Source: JACMOY01 sp038322575 (GTDB lineage: Bacteria; Actinomycetota; Actinomycetes; Actinomycetales; Angustibacteraceae). Taken from it: a stretch of 15,720 nt of DNA. Within the stretch, counting starts at the first letter, position 1; each line of letters begins with the position of its first letter. Positions 1 through 6,730 of this stretch are shown piece after piece. The notes below the pieces were generated by a model. That model had not been told where the DNA came from. It ran no database searches and was given only the letters and a program-made list of their open reading frames with translations. The translations under genes were made by a program, and so were the position numbers. Where the stretch lies: contig JBBQGB010000069.1 in NCBI GenBank assembly GCA_038322575.1, positions 1 through 15,720 on the forward strand, written 5' to 3'.

Positions 1-89
1 GGCCTGCTCACCGGGTCCTTACGCGCATCGACCGCCAGACGGATCGCCCGCTCCCGAAGCTCATCGGGATACTTCCGTGGTGCTGCCAT
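1..89 (-). CDS. IS3-family transposase OrfA, N-terminus (runs off window)
   Basis: The visible 29 codons read MAAPRKYPDELRERAIRLAV and continue DARKDPVSR. This matches the start of OrfA of actinobacterial IS3-family elements, the helix-turn-helix DNA-binding subunit that normally forms the OrfAB transposase by programmed frameshift. The start is an ATG at 87-89, preceded by a good Shine-Dalgarno (GGAGG, complement of 99-103) about nine bases upstream. The rest of OrfA and all of OrfB lie left of the window, so intactness cannot be judged. The gene points out of the window, and its terminal repeat should lie between about 90 and 145. Family assignment is from recognition of the N-terminal pattern only. 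Confidence 0.75.
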   Translation of the reverse strand, partial: MAAPRKYPDELRERAIRLAVDARKDPVSR

Positions 90-274
90 GACTCTCATCC
101 TCCGTGGGTTGAGAGCCTCCATCAATCCCGGGGCGAGACAGTCCGGCGGTTGAGCTGCAGTTCGGCTGAATAAATTCCTTGCCTTTGCGATCTCCAAAGG
201 ACAGGTTTTCATTCATGTCTCCTCTGGACGCTTTGCCGGCGACGTTCACCACCGCCCTGGCGAAATCCGCCGGG
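90..274. other. IS junction segment, unassigned
   Basis: This stretch separates the IS3-type OrfA start from the break point of the ISL3 transposase. Roughly 90-145 should hold the 5' leader and terminal repeat of the IS3-type element, but I cannot fix its tip. From about 165 to 235 the sequence is visibly more AT-rich than its surroundings. On the minus strand an open frame reads protein-like (it includes NENLSFGDRKGKEFIQ), but I do not recognise it. No ISL3 right-end repeat matching the left repeat at 961-990 is visible, so the ISL3 right end is absent. Confidence 0.4.
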
Positions 275-954
275 GCGCCACGCCTTCGGGCGCTCGGACA
301 GCCAGGTCTTGAACACCTCTTTCGAGCGGCCCTGGACCATGTCCAGCAACCGCGCAGGGCCAGTGCCGTAACGGATCCCAGTCAGATCGATGATCTCCGT
401 GACATATTTGTCGCCCTTCCTGGTGTGCCTCCAGACGTGCTCATCGACCCCGATCGCACTCACGCCGCCGAAGCGGTGCTCGTCCTCGATCAGGACCCGC
501 TTGCCCTCGGCCAGCACGGCGTCGTTGGCGGTGTTCCACGCGACCGCGAGCCCCTCGGCAACCCCTCGGCAACCCGGGCGACGGTGAGGTGCTGACACAC
601 GACCCCCTCCAACGCCCACCGAAGCCCACGACGCGACAGCTTCGCGCGTGGCTCGGCAGCCTTGGTGGTGTCCTGGCGCCACACATGCCAGCACCCGGTG
701 CACTGGTAGCGACGGATCGTGACCGCCAACGTGGTGGGTCGCCACCCCAGCGGCTCATGGGCCAGTCCCCGGGTGACGGTGTCACGTACGGTCCCCTCGC
801 ATCCGCAGCGACGACACCACTTGTCTGGCTCGAGGACCCGACACGCCAGCACGGCCCGTCCGGGTTCCAGTCGTTGGCCGGTCACCTCCAGGCCGAGCTC
901 GTCCAGACGACAGAACGTGGTCAGGTCAGGGCAAGCGAAGGTAGCGTCAGGCAC
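275..954 (-). pseudogene. ISL3-family transposase, frameshifted and 3'-truncated
   Basis: The N-terminal part reads PDATFACPDLTTFCRLDELG, then a zinc-finger-like region CRRCGCEG...CTGCWHVW and RAKLSRRGLRWALEG, as in actinobacterial ISL3 transposases (usually about 400 residues). The native start is probably the GTG at 952-954, because codons upstream of it lie in the terminal repeat. At 551-572 an 11-base tandem duplication shifts the frame. Removing one copy restores VARVAEGLAVAWNTAND, and the frame then continues through the start of the DDE catalytic domain (GVDEHVWRHTRKGDKYVT). Family similarity ends at ERPKAWR near 275, so most of the catalytic domain is missing. The protein cannot be active. 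Confidence 0.85.
551..572. repeat. 11-bp tandem duplication causing a frameshift
   Basis: Two adjacent identical copies of CCCCTCGGCAA lie at 551-561 and 562-572. Deleting one copy restores the transposase reading frame and the expected family sequence across the site. This is the lesion that split the ISL3 transposase, and it fits a slippage-type duplication. Confidence 0.9.
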
Positions 955-960
955 GTCGAC

Positions 961-990
961 CCGCTCTACACCCTCAAATGTGAAGAGCCC
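961..990 (-). repeat. ISL3 left terminal inverted repeat
   Basis: Read on the minus strand the segment starts GGGCTCTTCACATTTGAGGG, matching the GGCTCTTC-type tips of actinobacterial ISL3 elements. It lies just upstream of the transposase start, as expected for a left end. It also supplies the TGA (974-976) that now ends the response regulator frame. No partner repeat was found in the window. Confidence 0.65.
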
Positions 991-1660
991 GATACCCCGC
1001 ACCACGCACGGTCTGCAGCGTTCTTAGACCGAACGGGGCGTCGAGCTTGCGACGAAGGTAGCCGACGTACACATCGACCACGTTGGAGTCATACCCACAT
1101 CGGCATTCCAGACATGCTCCACGATCTCCTGGCGGCCCACGACCTGACCCTGTCGCCGGTCCAGGAGCTCAGCCAGGGCGAACTCGCGCGCCGTCAGCGC
1201 CACCTCCTGCGGCCCGCGAAAGCACCGGCGCGTGCCCGGATCCAACCGCAGTTCCCCGACCCGCAGCTCAGGACCGCGAGCGGAAGGGGCCCGGCGCAGC
1301 AGCGCCCGCAGGTGCGCGACCAACACCACGTACAAGAACGGCTTGGACAAGAAGTCGTCTGCGCCCAGGTCCAGCGCGTCGGCCTCGTCGTACTCCCCGT
1401 CCTTAGCCGTCATCATCAGGATCGGGACCTGCGACCCCGACTGGCGCAGCCGCCGGCACCCTCGTACCCCGAAAGGCCCGGCAACACGATGTCCAACACC
1501 ACCACCGCAGGGTCGAACTCCTGTGCCATCCACAGGCCGTCCACCCCGTTCGCGGCGCTCTGCACCGTGAACCCCTCCGCCATCAGACCGCTGACCAGCG
1601 CCTCCCGGAGGCCGCGCTCGTCCTCGACCACCAGAACCTTCGCCCCCGCCCCCGGTGCAT
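974..1660 (-). pseudogene. OmpR/PhoB-family response regulator, frameshifted, 3' end replaced by ISL3
   Basis: A receiver domain is clear: KVLVVEDERGLREAL, phospho-acceptor aspartate in VVVLDIVLPGLSGYE, MMTAKDGEYDEADALDLGAD and the conserved lysine in LSKPF. A winged-helix DNA-binding domain follows (LTAREFALAELLDRRQGQVV...YVGYLRRKLDAPFGLRTL, VRGAGYR). Three frame changes are needed to read it. One G in the G-runs near 1642-1653 joins the ATG at 1658-1660 to the receiver as MHRGAGAKVLVVEDE, one lies near 1455-1465 after GYE, and one near 1085. The last residues after GAGYR come from the ISL3 terminal repeat, which provides a stop. The usual partner histidine kinase is absent, presumably lost beyond the IS. 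Confidence 0.85.
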
Positions 1661-1966
1661 CCCGAACGCACCACCTGCCCCGCGCCGACCATCCACAGCA
1701 CCGGCAGGGACTTCGCCGCCGCCCCGCCACACACTGGAGTGCTCACCCCCGGATTGTGCACGCGGAACATAAGAACCCAGTGAGGACAGCGCACGAAGGC
1801 CAGCATGAGATCAGGTCCATGACTCGGTGCTCAGGACCGCGTGACTCAAGGCTGATCATCGGCCATATGGGCGCAATCCAGACGTCCGAGTCTGCGCTGG
1901 GGCGTGGGTCACACCGCCAGTCGACCTGCGAGGTTGCCGCAGCTGGAGAGTTCGAAACTCTTTCGG
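1661..1966. other. Intergenic region without a recognisable gene
   Basis: This lies between the response regulator remnant and the 3' end of the cation exchanger. A minus-strand open frame covers most of it but has no family pattern I recognise and no convincing ribosome binding site. It should contain the promoter of the response regulator, but I see no clear -35/-10 pair. Confidence 0.4.
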
Positions 1967-3034
1967 TCATGAGGGCAGGATGGCCAGGCCGACGACGCCC
2001 AGGGCGTACACGAGAAGGACCGCGATGCTGTCCACGCCGAGCCGGGCGCGTTCTCGCGCTGGTCGGAACAGCAGTCCGCCCATGTAGATGATCGTCAGCA
2101 GCGCCCCGAGTGCCGTGAGGTACAGGTCGCTGTTGTGGGCATTCGGCAGGACGGCCTTGCCGCTGACGACGGTTGCCAGCATGAGCAGGACGGGTAGGAA
2201 CGCGTTACCGCCGAAGATGTCACCGAAGGCGAGCTGGTAGTCGCCGCTGCGCACAGCGGTCAGCCCGGTAGACAGCTCGGGCAGTGAGGTGGCCGCTGCC
2301 AGGACCGTCGCCCCGAACAGGACCCCGGATAGGCCCACGTGGTCGGCGGCCTGGGTGCCGCTGGCCTCCAGCAACGCCCCGGCGACCAGGGTGACGACCG
2401 CGGCTGCCCCGAACACGCCAACAGCCTTGGCGGTGCTGACGCCTTTGGTGGTGGCGTCGGCCGCGCGTTTGCGGGCGGAGTGCCCGCGCGGCTCGGGCTG
2501 GGCGTCCGGGGCGTTCCCGTTGTCGTGCCAGGGGAGCTTCGTCGCGCGCTGGGTCAGGAGCAACCCCACGACCCAGACCACGGCGATGGTTACAACGTCC
2601 GGGGTGAGCCGAAACGCGATCGCGGTCTTCGGTAGCTGCGCGCCCATCACCACGACTGCAAGGACGGCCACCACGACCGCGCCTTCAAGAACCAGCCGCA
2701 AGCTGGCAGCCTGGTAGGTGAGGGGACGTCGGACGCGGACGCCGAAGGCGTCCAGGGCCACGAGCACGACGGTCTGGATGGCCACCCCGCCCAGGATGTT
2801 GCTGACCGCCACGTCGACCTGCCCGTTCAGGGCCGCCGAGACCGTGATGGCGATCTCGGGCAGGTTGGTCGCCACAGCCAGCAGGATCAGCCCGCCCAGA
2901 GCGGCGCCCAGGTGCAGCCGGTCGGACAGGACGTCGGTGTAGTTCGACAAGAAGATCCCCGCCACCCAGATGGAGGCCGCACACAGCACGAAGACCAGCA
3001 CAGACGCCCACAGAGGCAGGCTCGGCAAGAACAC
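1967..3034 (-). CDS. CaCA-family cation exchanger (Na+/Ca2+ or H+/Ca2+ antiporter type)
   Basis: An intact 355-residue polytopic inner-membrane protein. It has the two inverted α-repeats of the Ca2+/cation antiporter superfamily: α1 with ATNLPE (residues 55-60) and SNILGG (78-83), and α2 with TSLPE (249-253) and GDIFGGN (271-277). The acidic residues in these repeats normally bind the cation. A charged cytoplasmic loop (about 165-200) separates the two halves. The GTG start at 3032-3034 is chosen because GAGGAGG lies five bases upstream on the minus strand, and the next codons lead directly into the first membrane helix. Substrate and coupling ion cannot be read from sequence, and YrbG-like calcium or general cation exchange is plausible. 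No operon partner is visible. Confidence 0.88.
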   Translation of the reverse strand: MFLPSLPLWASVLVFVLCAASIWVAGIFLSNYTDVLSDRLHLGAALGGLILLAVATNLPEIAITVSAALNGQVDVAVSNILGGVAIQTVVLVALDAFGVRVRRPLTYQAASLRLVLEGAVVVAVLAVVVMGAQLPKTAIAFRLTPDVVTIAVVWVVGLLLTQRATKLPWHDNGNAPDAQPEPRGHSARKRAADATTKGVSTAKAVGVFGAAAVVTLVAGALLEASGTQAADHVGLSGVLFGATVLAAATSLPELSTGLTAVRSGDYQLAFGDIFGGNAFLPVLLMLATVVSGKAVLPNAHNSDLYLTALGALLTIIYMGGLLFRPARERARLGVDSIAVLLVYALGVVGLAILPS

Positions 3035-3589
3035 GATGTCCTCCTCAGAGTGTGGCGCCGGTGAAACGGACGATCTCTTGCCTGGTCTGGCCGGCGCGAA
3101 CTCAGCCTCGATCTTTGGTGGGCGGCTTGGGTGAGCGTCGACGAGGGCTGGCGCCTGATGGTGGCATCGAAGTGCGTGCCAGTGCGCCGGGCATTGCCGC
3201 GCCGTACGTCGATACCGTGCGTGGCCGGGGACGCGGCTGCTGACGGTGCCGTGGGCTCGCGGTGTGTCGTGGGGTGCGTGCCTGGGGTCGCGTGAGCCCA
3301 GCCGGCAACAAGACTCTGGCCCGGGTCAACGCCTCCGCACTGGAGCAGCTGAAAGCCTGGGCGAGCCCTTACCTACGCGACGCCCGGAGTGCGGGCGGCC
3401 CTACACGAGCTCACCCAAGTCGTCCCGACTTCGCTTCCCCGCAGCCGGGATGCCGCCCCCTGGACCCACCGATGAACTCGGCTCCGGAGTTGCGCGACGT
3501 CCAGCCGTGATCTGTTGCGGTCATGCTGACGCGGTGATTGATTCATCGAGATTCCCCGCGTCGTAGGCCCCAGAAGCGGGAGCAGCCTG
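3035..3589. other. 555-bp gene-poor region upstream of the formate dehydrogenase locus
   Basis: The region lies between two divergent genes (exchanger minus, formate dehydrogenase plus) and should hold both promoters. Short open frames occur on both strands, but none has a recognisable family pattern. I searched by eye for a selenocysteine tRNA (TCA anticodon with a long acceptor arm) because the downstream gene needs one, and found none. At the right edge GGGAG at 3578-3582, seven bases before the ATG at 3590, is the ribosome binding site for the α subunit. Confidence 0.5.
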
Positions 3590-4153
3590 ATGGACCCGCG
3601 CAAGACAGCCCTGCAATGGCCCGTGGTGAGGCAGTTGACGGGTTCGGACCCGTTCGGCCGCGGTGCGGCGGCGATGTCCGACCGGTCGCGGACTCTGACC
3701 CCCCGCACCACTCAGGCTGACCGCGTGGTCAAAAGCCTCTGCCCGTTCTGCGCGGTCGGTTACGGTCAGGACGTCTACGTCAAGGACGGCGCCGTCACCC
3801 AGATCGAGGGTGACCCGGACAGTCCCGTCTCGCGGGGGCGGCCGTGCCCCAAGGGGTCCGCCAGCAAAGAGTTGGTCACCGGGGCGTCACGGCAGTACCG
3901 GGTCAAGTACCGCCGGCCGCACGGCACGCATTGGGAGTCGCTCGACCTCGACACGGCGATGGACCTGATCGCCGACCGGGTGATTGCCAGCAGAAGGCAG
4001 TTCTGGTCGTGGGAGCAGGACGGCAAGCGCGTGCGTCGCACCTCTGGCATCGCCAGCCTGGGCGGAGCGACGCTGGACAACGAAGAGAACTACCTGATGA
4101 GAAAGCTCTATACCGCTATGAGCGCTGTAGAGGTCGAGAACCAGGCCCGCATT

Positions 4154-4156
4154 TGA
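4154..4156 (+). other. In-frame UGA selenocysteine codon
   Basis: TGA interrupts an otherwise continuous α subunit frame exactly where formate dehydrogenases have the active-site Sec or Cys. Residues on both sides are family-conserved (NQARI before, HS.TV.GLGTSFGRGG after), and no frame change is needed. Confidence 0.88.
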
Positions 4157-4186
4157 CACAGTTCCACCGTCCCCGGTCTGGGGACC
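4157..4186 (+). promoter_or_regulatory. Bacterial SECIS-like hairpin
   Basis: Twelve bases after the UGA, GTCCCC (4169-4174) pairs perfectly with GGGGAC (4180-4185) around the five-base loop GGTCT (4175-4179). The spacing and the GGUCU apical loop match E. coli fdhF and fdnG SECIS elements, which bind SelB. The bulged U seen in the E. coli stem is not obvious. Part of the loop is also dictated by the conserved Gly-Leu-Gly codons, so coding constraint contributes. Confidence 0.72.
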
Positions 4187-4687
4187 TCATTCGGGCGCGG
4201 CGGGGCCACGACCTTCCTGCAGGACCTGCAAAACGCTGACTGCATCCTGATCCAAGGCTCGAACATGGCCGAGGCCCACCCCGTCGGCTTCCAGTGGGTC
4301 ATGGAGGCCAAGGCACGGGGCGCCAAGGTCATCCACGTCGATCCGCGGTTCACGCGCACCAGTGCGCTCGCCGACCTCCACGTAACCCTTCGGGCCGGTA
4401 CCGACATCGCCCCGCTCGGCGCGCTGATCAACTACGTCCTGAGCAACGAGAAGGACTTCCGCGAGTACGTCGTCGCGTACACCAACGCCTCAACGATCAT
4501 TTCCGAAGACTTCGTCGACTCCGAGGAGGTCGACGGGCTGTTCTCGGGCTTCAACGAGGAGAGCCGGCACTACGACTCCTCGTCCTGGCAGTACGAGGGC
4601 CCCCAGGAGGCGGCCGCGGCCGGCCAGCGCGACCAGCCCGACGGGACGGCGGACGGCGGGGGCGACGGCAGCGCGAGCCCCGCCCCC

Positions 4688-5508
4688 GAGGACGGGATGA
4701 CCCTTACCGGCATGTCGTACGACAACACGGTGGGCCTGGGCGCCTCTACCTGGCGGCACGTCGCGTTCATCGAGCAGAACGGCGCCGCGCGCAGTCAGGC
4801 GGCCGCGACCACCCCGGACGCCACGACGGCCACGTCGGACGCCAGGGCAACCACCGGGGTGCCGGTCACCTTGGGGATGCCCGGCGTCGCGCCGTCCGGA
4901 ACCGGAGTCATGGGTGAGGTGCCCTCGTTCTGCTGGCTCATGGAGTCCGACGTCTGCAGCACTGCACCCACGCGGCGTGGCTGGACGTGTGCCCCACCGG
5001 CGCGCTGATGCACAGCGAGTTCGGCACGGTGGTGGTGCAGAACGGGATCTGCAACGGCTGCGGCTACTGCGTCCCCGCCTGCCCGTACTGCGTCATCGAG
5101 CGCCGCAAGGGGCCGAAGGAGGACGCCGCGGTTGGGCTGGCCCAGAAGTGCACGCTGTGCTGTGACCGGCTCAAGGACGACCAGACACCGGCCTGCGCCC
5201 AGGCCTGCCCGACCCAGTCGATCCAGTTCGGCGACCTGGACGAGCTGAGCGTGCGCGCCAAGGGCAGGGTCGATCAGCTGGTCGAAGCGGGGGTCACCGA
5301 GGCGGTGCTGTACGGCGAGGACCCGGACGACGGTGCCGGCGGCGCCGGCGCGTTTTTCCTGCTGCTCGACAAGCCGGAGGTCTACGGCCTACCACCGGAC
5401 CCGGTGGTCACCACCAAGGACCTGCCGCACATGTGGCGCCAGGCGGCCCTGGCCGCGGGCACGCTGCTGGCGGGGGCCGCAGCGGTGTTCGCCGGACGGC
5501 GGCCCTGA
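4688..5508 (+). pseudogene. fdhB: Formate dehydrogenase β (iron-sulfur) subunit, N-truncated and frameshifted
   Basis: β sequence begins at about EDGMTLTGMSYDNTVGLGAS and continues STWRHVAFIEQ. The first cluster motif (CIGCKACxxACKEWN type) that should precede it is missing. The frame goes on through a low-complexity insert to WLMESDVC, where one base is absent at about 4958 (TGCAGCACTGC instead of TGCAAGCACTGC). Restoring it gives CKHCTHAAWLDVCPTGAL and then CNGCGYCVPACPY and CTLCCDRL...CAQACP ligand sets, followed by the family C-terminus YGLPPDPVVTTKDLPHMW and one membrane helix. The subunit normally passes electrons from α to the membrane partner. The in-frame α reading ends at 5008, and the downstream β part is open from at least 4987 to 5508. 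Confidence 0.85.
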
Positions 5509-5990
5509 TGACCCCTCGCGAGGGCACGCGTCGCAGTGGTCGTGGTGGCGGCGGTCGTGGTGGCGGCGGTCGCACTGGCGGCGAGCAGATGATGGTGCCA
5601 AAGGTCAGCTTTAGGTCGTACTACGGTCGGCCGGTCGTCAAGCCTTCCCCGTGGAAGATGGACATCCCGGCCTATCTGTTCCTCGGCGGCCGGGCGGGCG
5701 GTTCGTCGCTGCTCGCGGCGGGGAGCGACCTGACCGGTCGGCTCGGTCTGCGCCGCACTGCGCGAGTCACCGCCCTGGCCGCGATCGGCATCAGCTTCGG
5801 TGCGCTGGTGCACGACCTGGGTCGCCCGGCGCGGTTCCACCACCTGCTGCGGGTGGCCAAGGTGACCTCACCGATGAGCGTCGGCACCTGGATCCTCAGC
5901 GTCTACGGCCCACTGGTGCGCCTCGCCGCGGTCAGCGAGATGGCCGAGCACCTGCCGCCCGCTTTGCGCGACGGTCCGGTTGGCCGGTGC
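5508..5990 (+). pseudogene. nrfD: NrfD-like membrane subunit of formate dehydrogenase, 3'-truncated
   Basis: This would be the quinone-reactive membrane anchor. Its ATG (5508-5510) overlaps the β stop as TGATG, which implies translational coupling; internal ATGs at 5589 and 5592 are alternatives. An Arg/Gly-rich N-terminus encoded by a tandem GGTCGTGGTGGCGGC unit (5539-5571) precedes SFRSYYGRPVVK, DIPAYLFLGGRAGGSSLLAA, ALVHDLGRPARFHHLLRV and SPMSVGTWILSVYGP. This is the usual start of NrfD/PsrC-like proteins in actinobacterial formate dehydrogenase loci. Similarity ends near ALRDGPVGR (about 5988). The frame then reads through unrelated sequence antisense to the next gene and stops at 6056. 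Only two to three of the eight or more expected membrane helices remain. Confidence 0.82.
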
Positions 5991-6000
5991 GGGCTGCTCG

Positions 6001-6546
6001 TCAGGGCACCTCAGGTGCGGGTGGAAGGTCCAGGTCGGTTCCGGCGTAGTGGTTGAAGAGGTTCGTGTAGAGGTTCGCGGCGAGGTGGGCGAAGGCCTCC
6101 GCGAGCTCGACATCGGACCACCCGGCGTCCAGCGCGTTGGTCCAGCTCGTCTGGGTGACGAACCCCGTGTCCTGAGTGGTCTCTCGGACGACCGCCAACA
6201 GCGTGTCGCGACGCACGTCGTCGGTGGCCGCGCCGGCGCGAATGGCCAGCATCTCCGCCTCACTCAGACCTGCTGCTCAGCCGCCTCGGGTATGCGCGGC
6301 CTGGCAGTAGGTGCAGCCATCCACGGCGCCGACGGCCAGCGCTATGGCCTCCCGAGTGGCCGCATCGAAAGTGCCGTGCCTCGCGATGGCGGACTGCATC
6401 CCCGCGTACATGGCCAGGACGAGCGGAGAGTGGGCCATGTCCGCGTGGATGTTGAGCAGGCGGCCCGTGCGACGTTGTAGCGCCTCGAGCGTCTCACTCG
6501 CCTGCGCTGGTGCGTCCTGCAGCGTGTGAGGACTGATCCTGGACAT
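6001..6546 (-). pseudogene. AhpD/carboxymuconolactone decarboxylase-like protein with in-frame TGA
   Basis: The ATG at 6544-6546 has GAGGAG about eight bases upstream, giving MSRISPHTLQDAPAQASETL and a frame of 181 codons plus stop. The protein has the family pattern of a redox CxxC with nearby histidine (CTYCQAAH), preceded by TREAIALAVGAVDG and followed by LSEAEMLAIRAG and an α-helical C-terminus ending NHYAGTDLDLPPAPEVP. Family members are small α-helical peroxidase- or reductase-like enzymes. A TGA at 6277-6279 falls nine codons after the second Cys, and the family sequence continues in the same frame on both sides. It fits a CGA to TGA nonsense change, or a sequencing error; recoding is less likely. 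The stop at 6001 lies about ten bases from the break in NrfD. Confidence 0.8.
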
Positions 6547-6730
6547 CTCGTGGCTCCTCAGGTGATCTGTGGACGAGACGACAACCAAGCACGGGGCGTC
6601 GAACTTCCCGGTGGGACGCCGCAACCGAGAACGGGTCGCCACCCAATCGGCGCTCGTGGTGAGGGGTTGCCACAGGAAGGCGTTGCCAGATACCCCGCAC
6701 TGCGCCTGCTCGGTCGTCCCTGATGGTTAC

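Larger units (their letters stand above)
275..990 (-). mobile_element. Truncated ISL3-family insertion sequence
   Basis: The segment carries one ISL3-type terminal repeat (961-990) and the 5' half of its transposase gene, then stops abruptly. ISL3 elements are usually about 1.3-1.5 kb with imperfect terminal repeats and 8-bp target duplications. Here only about 0.7 kb remains and no right end is visible, so a target duplication cannot be tested. The left end lies inside the 3' end of a response regulator gene, which shows where the element originally inserted. An IS3-type element starts about 130-190 bases beyond the break, and a later insertion or deletion there probably removed the right half. 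Confidence 0.7.
3590..4687 (+). pseudogene. fdhA: Formate dehydrogenase α subunit, selenocysteine-encoding, N-terminal third only
   Basis: This molybdopterin oxidoreductase would oxidise formate to CO2. The start ATG has GGGAG seven bases upstream and gives the family N-terminus (WPVVRQLTGSDPFGRGAAA). The [4Fe-4S] motif reads C51-x2-C54-x3-Y58...C86: the third cysteine ligand is tyrosine (TAC at 3761-3763). The frame reaches ENQARI, then TGA (4154-4156, codon 189), then HSSTVPGLGTSFGRGG in the same frame. This matches NQARV-Sec-HGPTVASL of E. coli FdnG, so the TGA is read as selenocysteine. Family sequence continues (GSNMAEAHPVGFQW, HVDPRFTRTSALAD, DGLFSG, SSWQYEG) to about residue 366. The frame then runs into β subunit sequence, so about two thirds of α, including most of the cofactor-binding region, is missing. 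Inactive as written. Confidence 0.88.

Noticed and set aside
589..2091. 500-codon plus-strand open frame across the left end
   Set aside because: It is antisense to the ISL3 transposase and response regulator remnants, shows no family pattern, and is explained by high-GC codon bias on the opposite strand.
3035..3589. Selenocysteine tRNA or selenium genes beside the fdh locus
   Set aside because: No TCA-anticodon arm, long acceptor stem or T-arm pattern was seen on either strand, and no selA, selB or selD sequence occurs in the window.
3373..3711. Minus-strand 112-codon frame upstream of the fdh locus
   Set aside because: It overlaps the real N-terminus of the α subunit on the other strand, lacks a ribosome binding site and matches no family I know.
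5539..5571. Tandem GGTCGTGGTGGCGGC as a mobile or regulatory repeat
   Set aside because: It is in frame and encodes the Arg/Gly-rich N-terminus of the NrfD-like subunit, a feature I recall from homologs at this locus.
6240..6279. Possible SECIS after the TGA of the AhpD-like gene (GCAGGTCTG string)
   Set aside because: The loop-like string begins only a few bases after the TGA, and the flanks do not pair beyond three bases, so a SelB-binding hairpin is unlikely.
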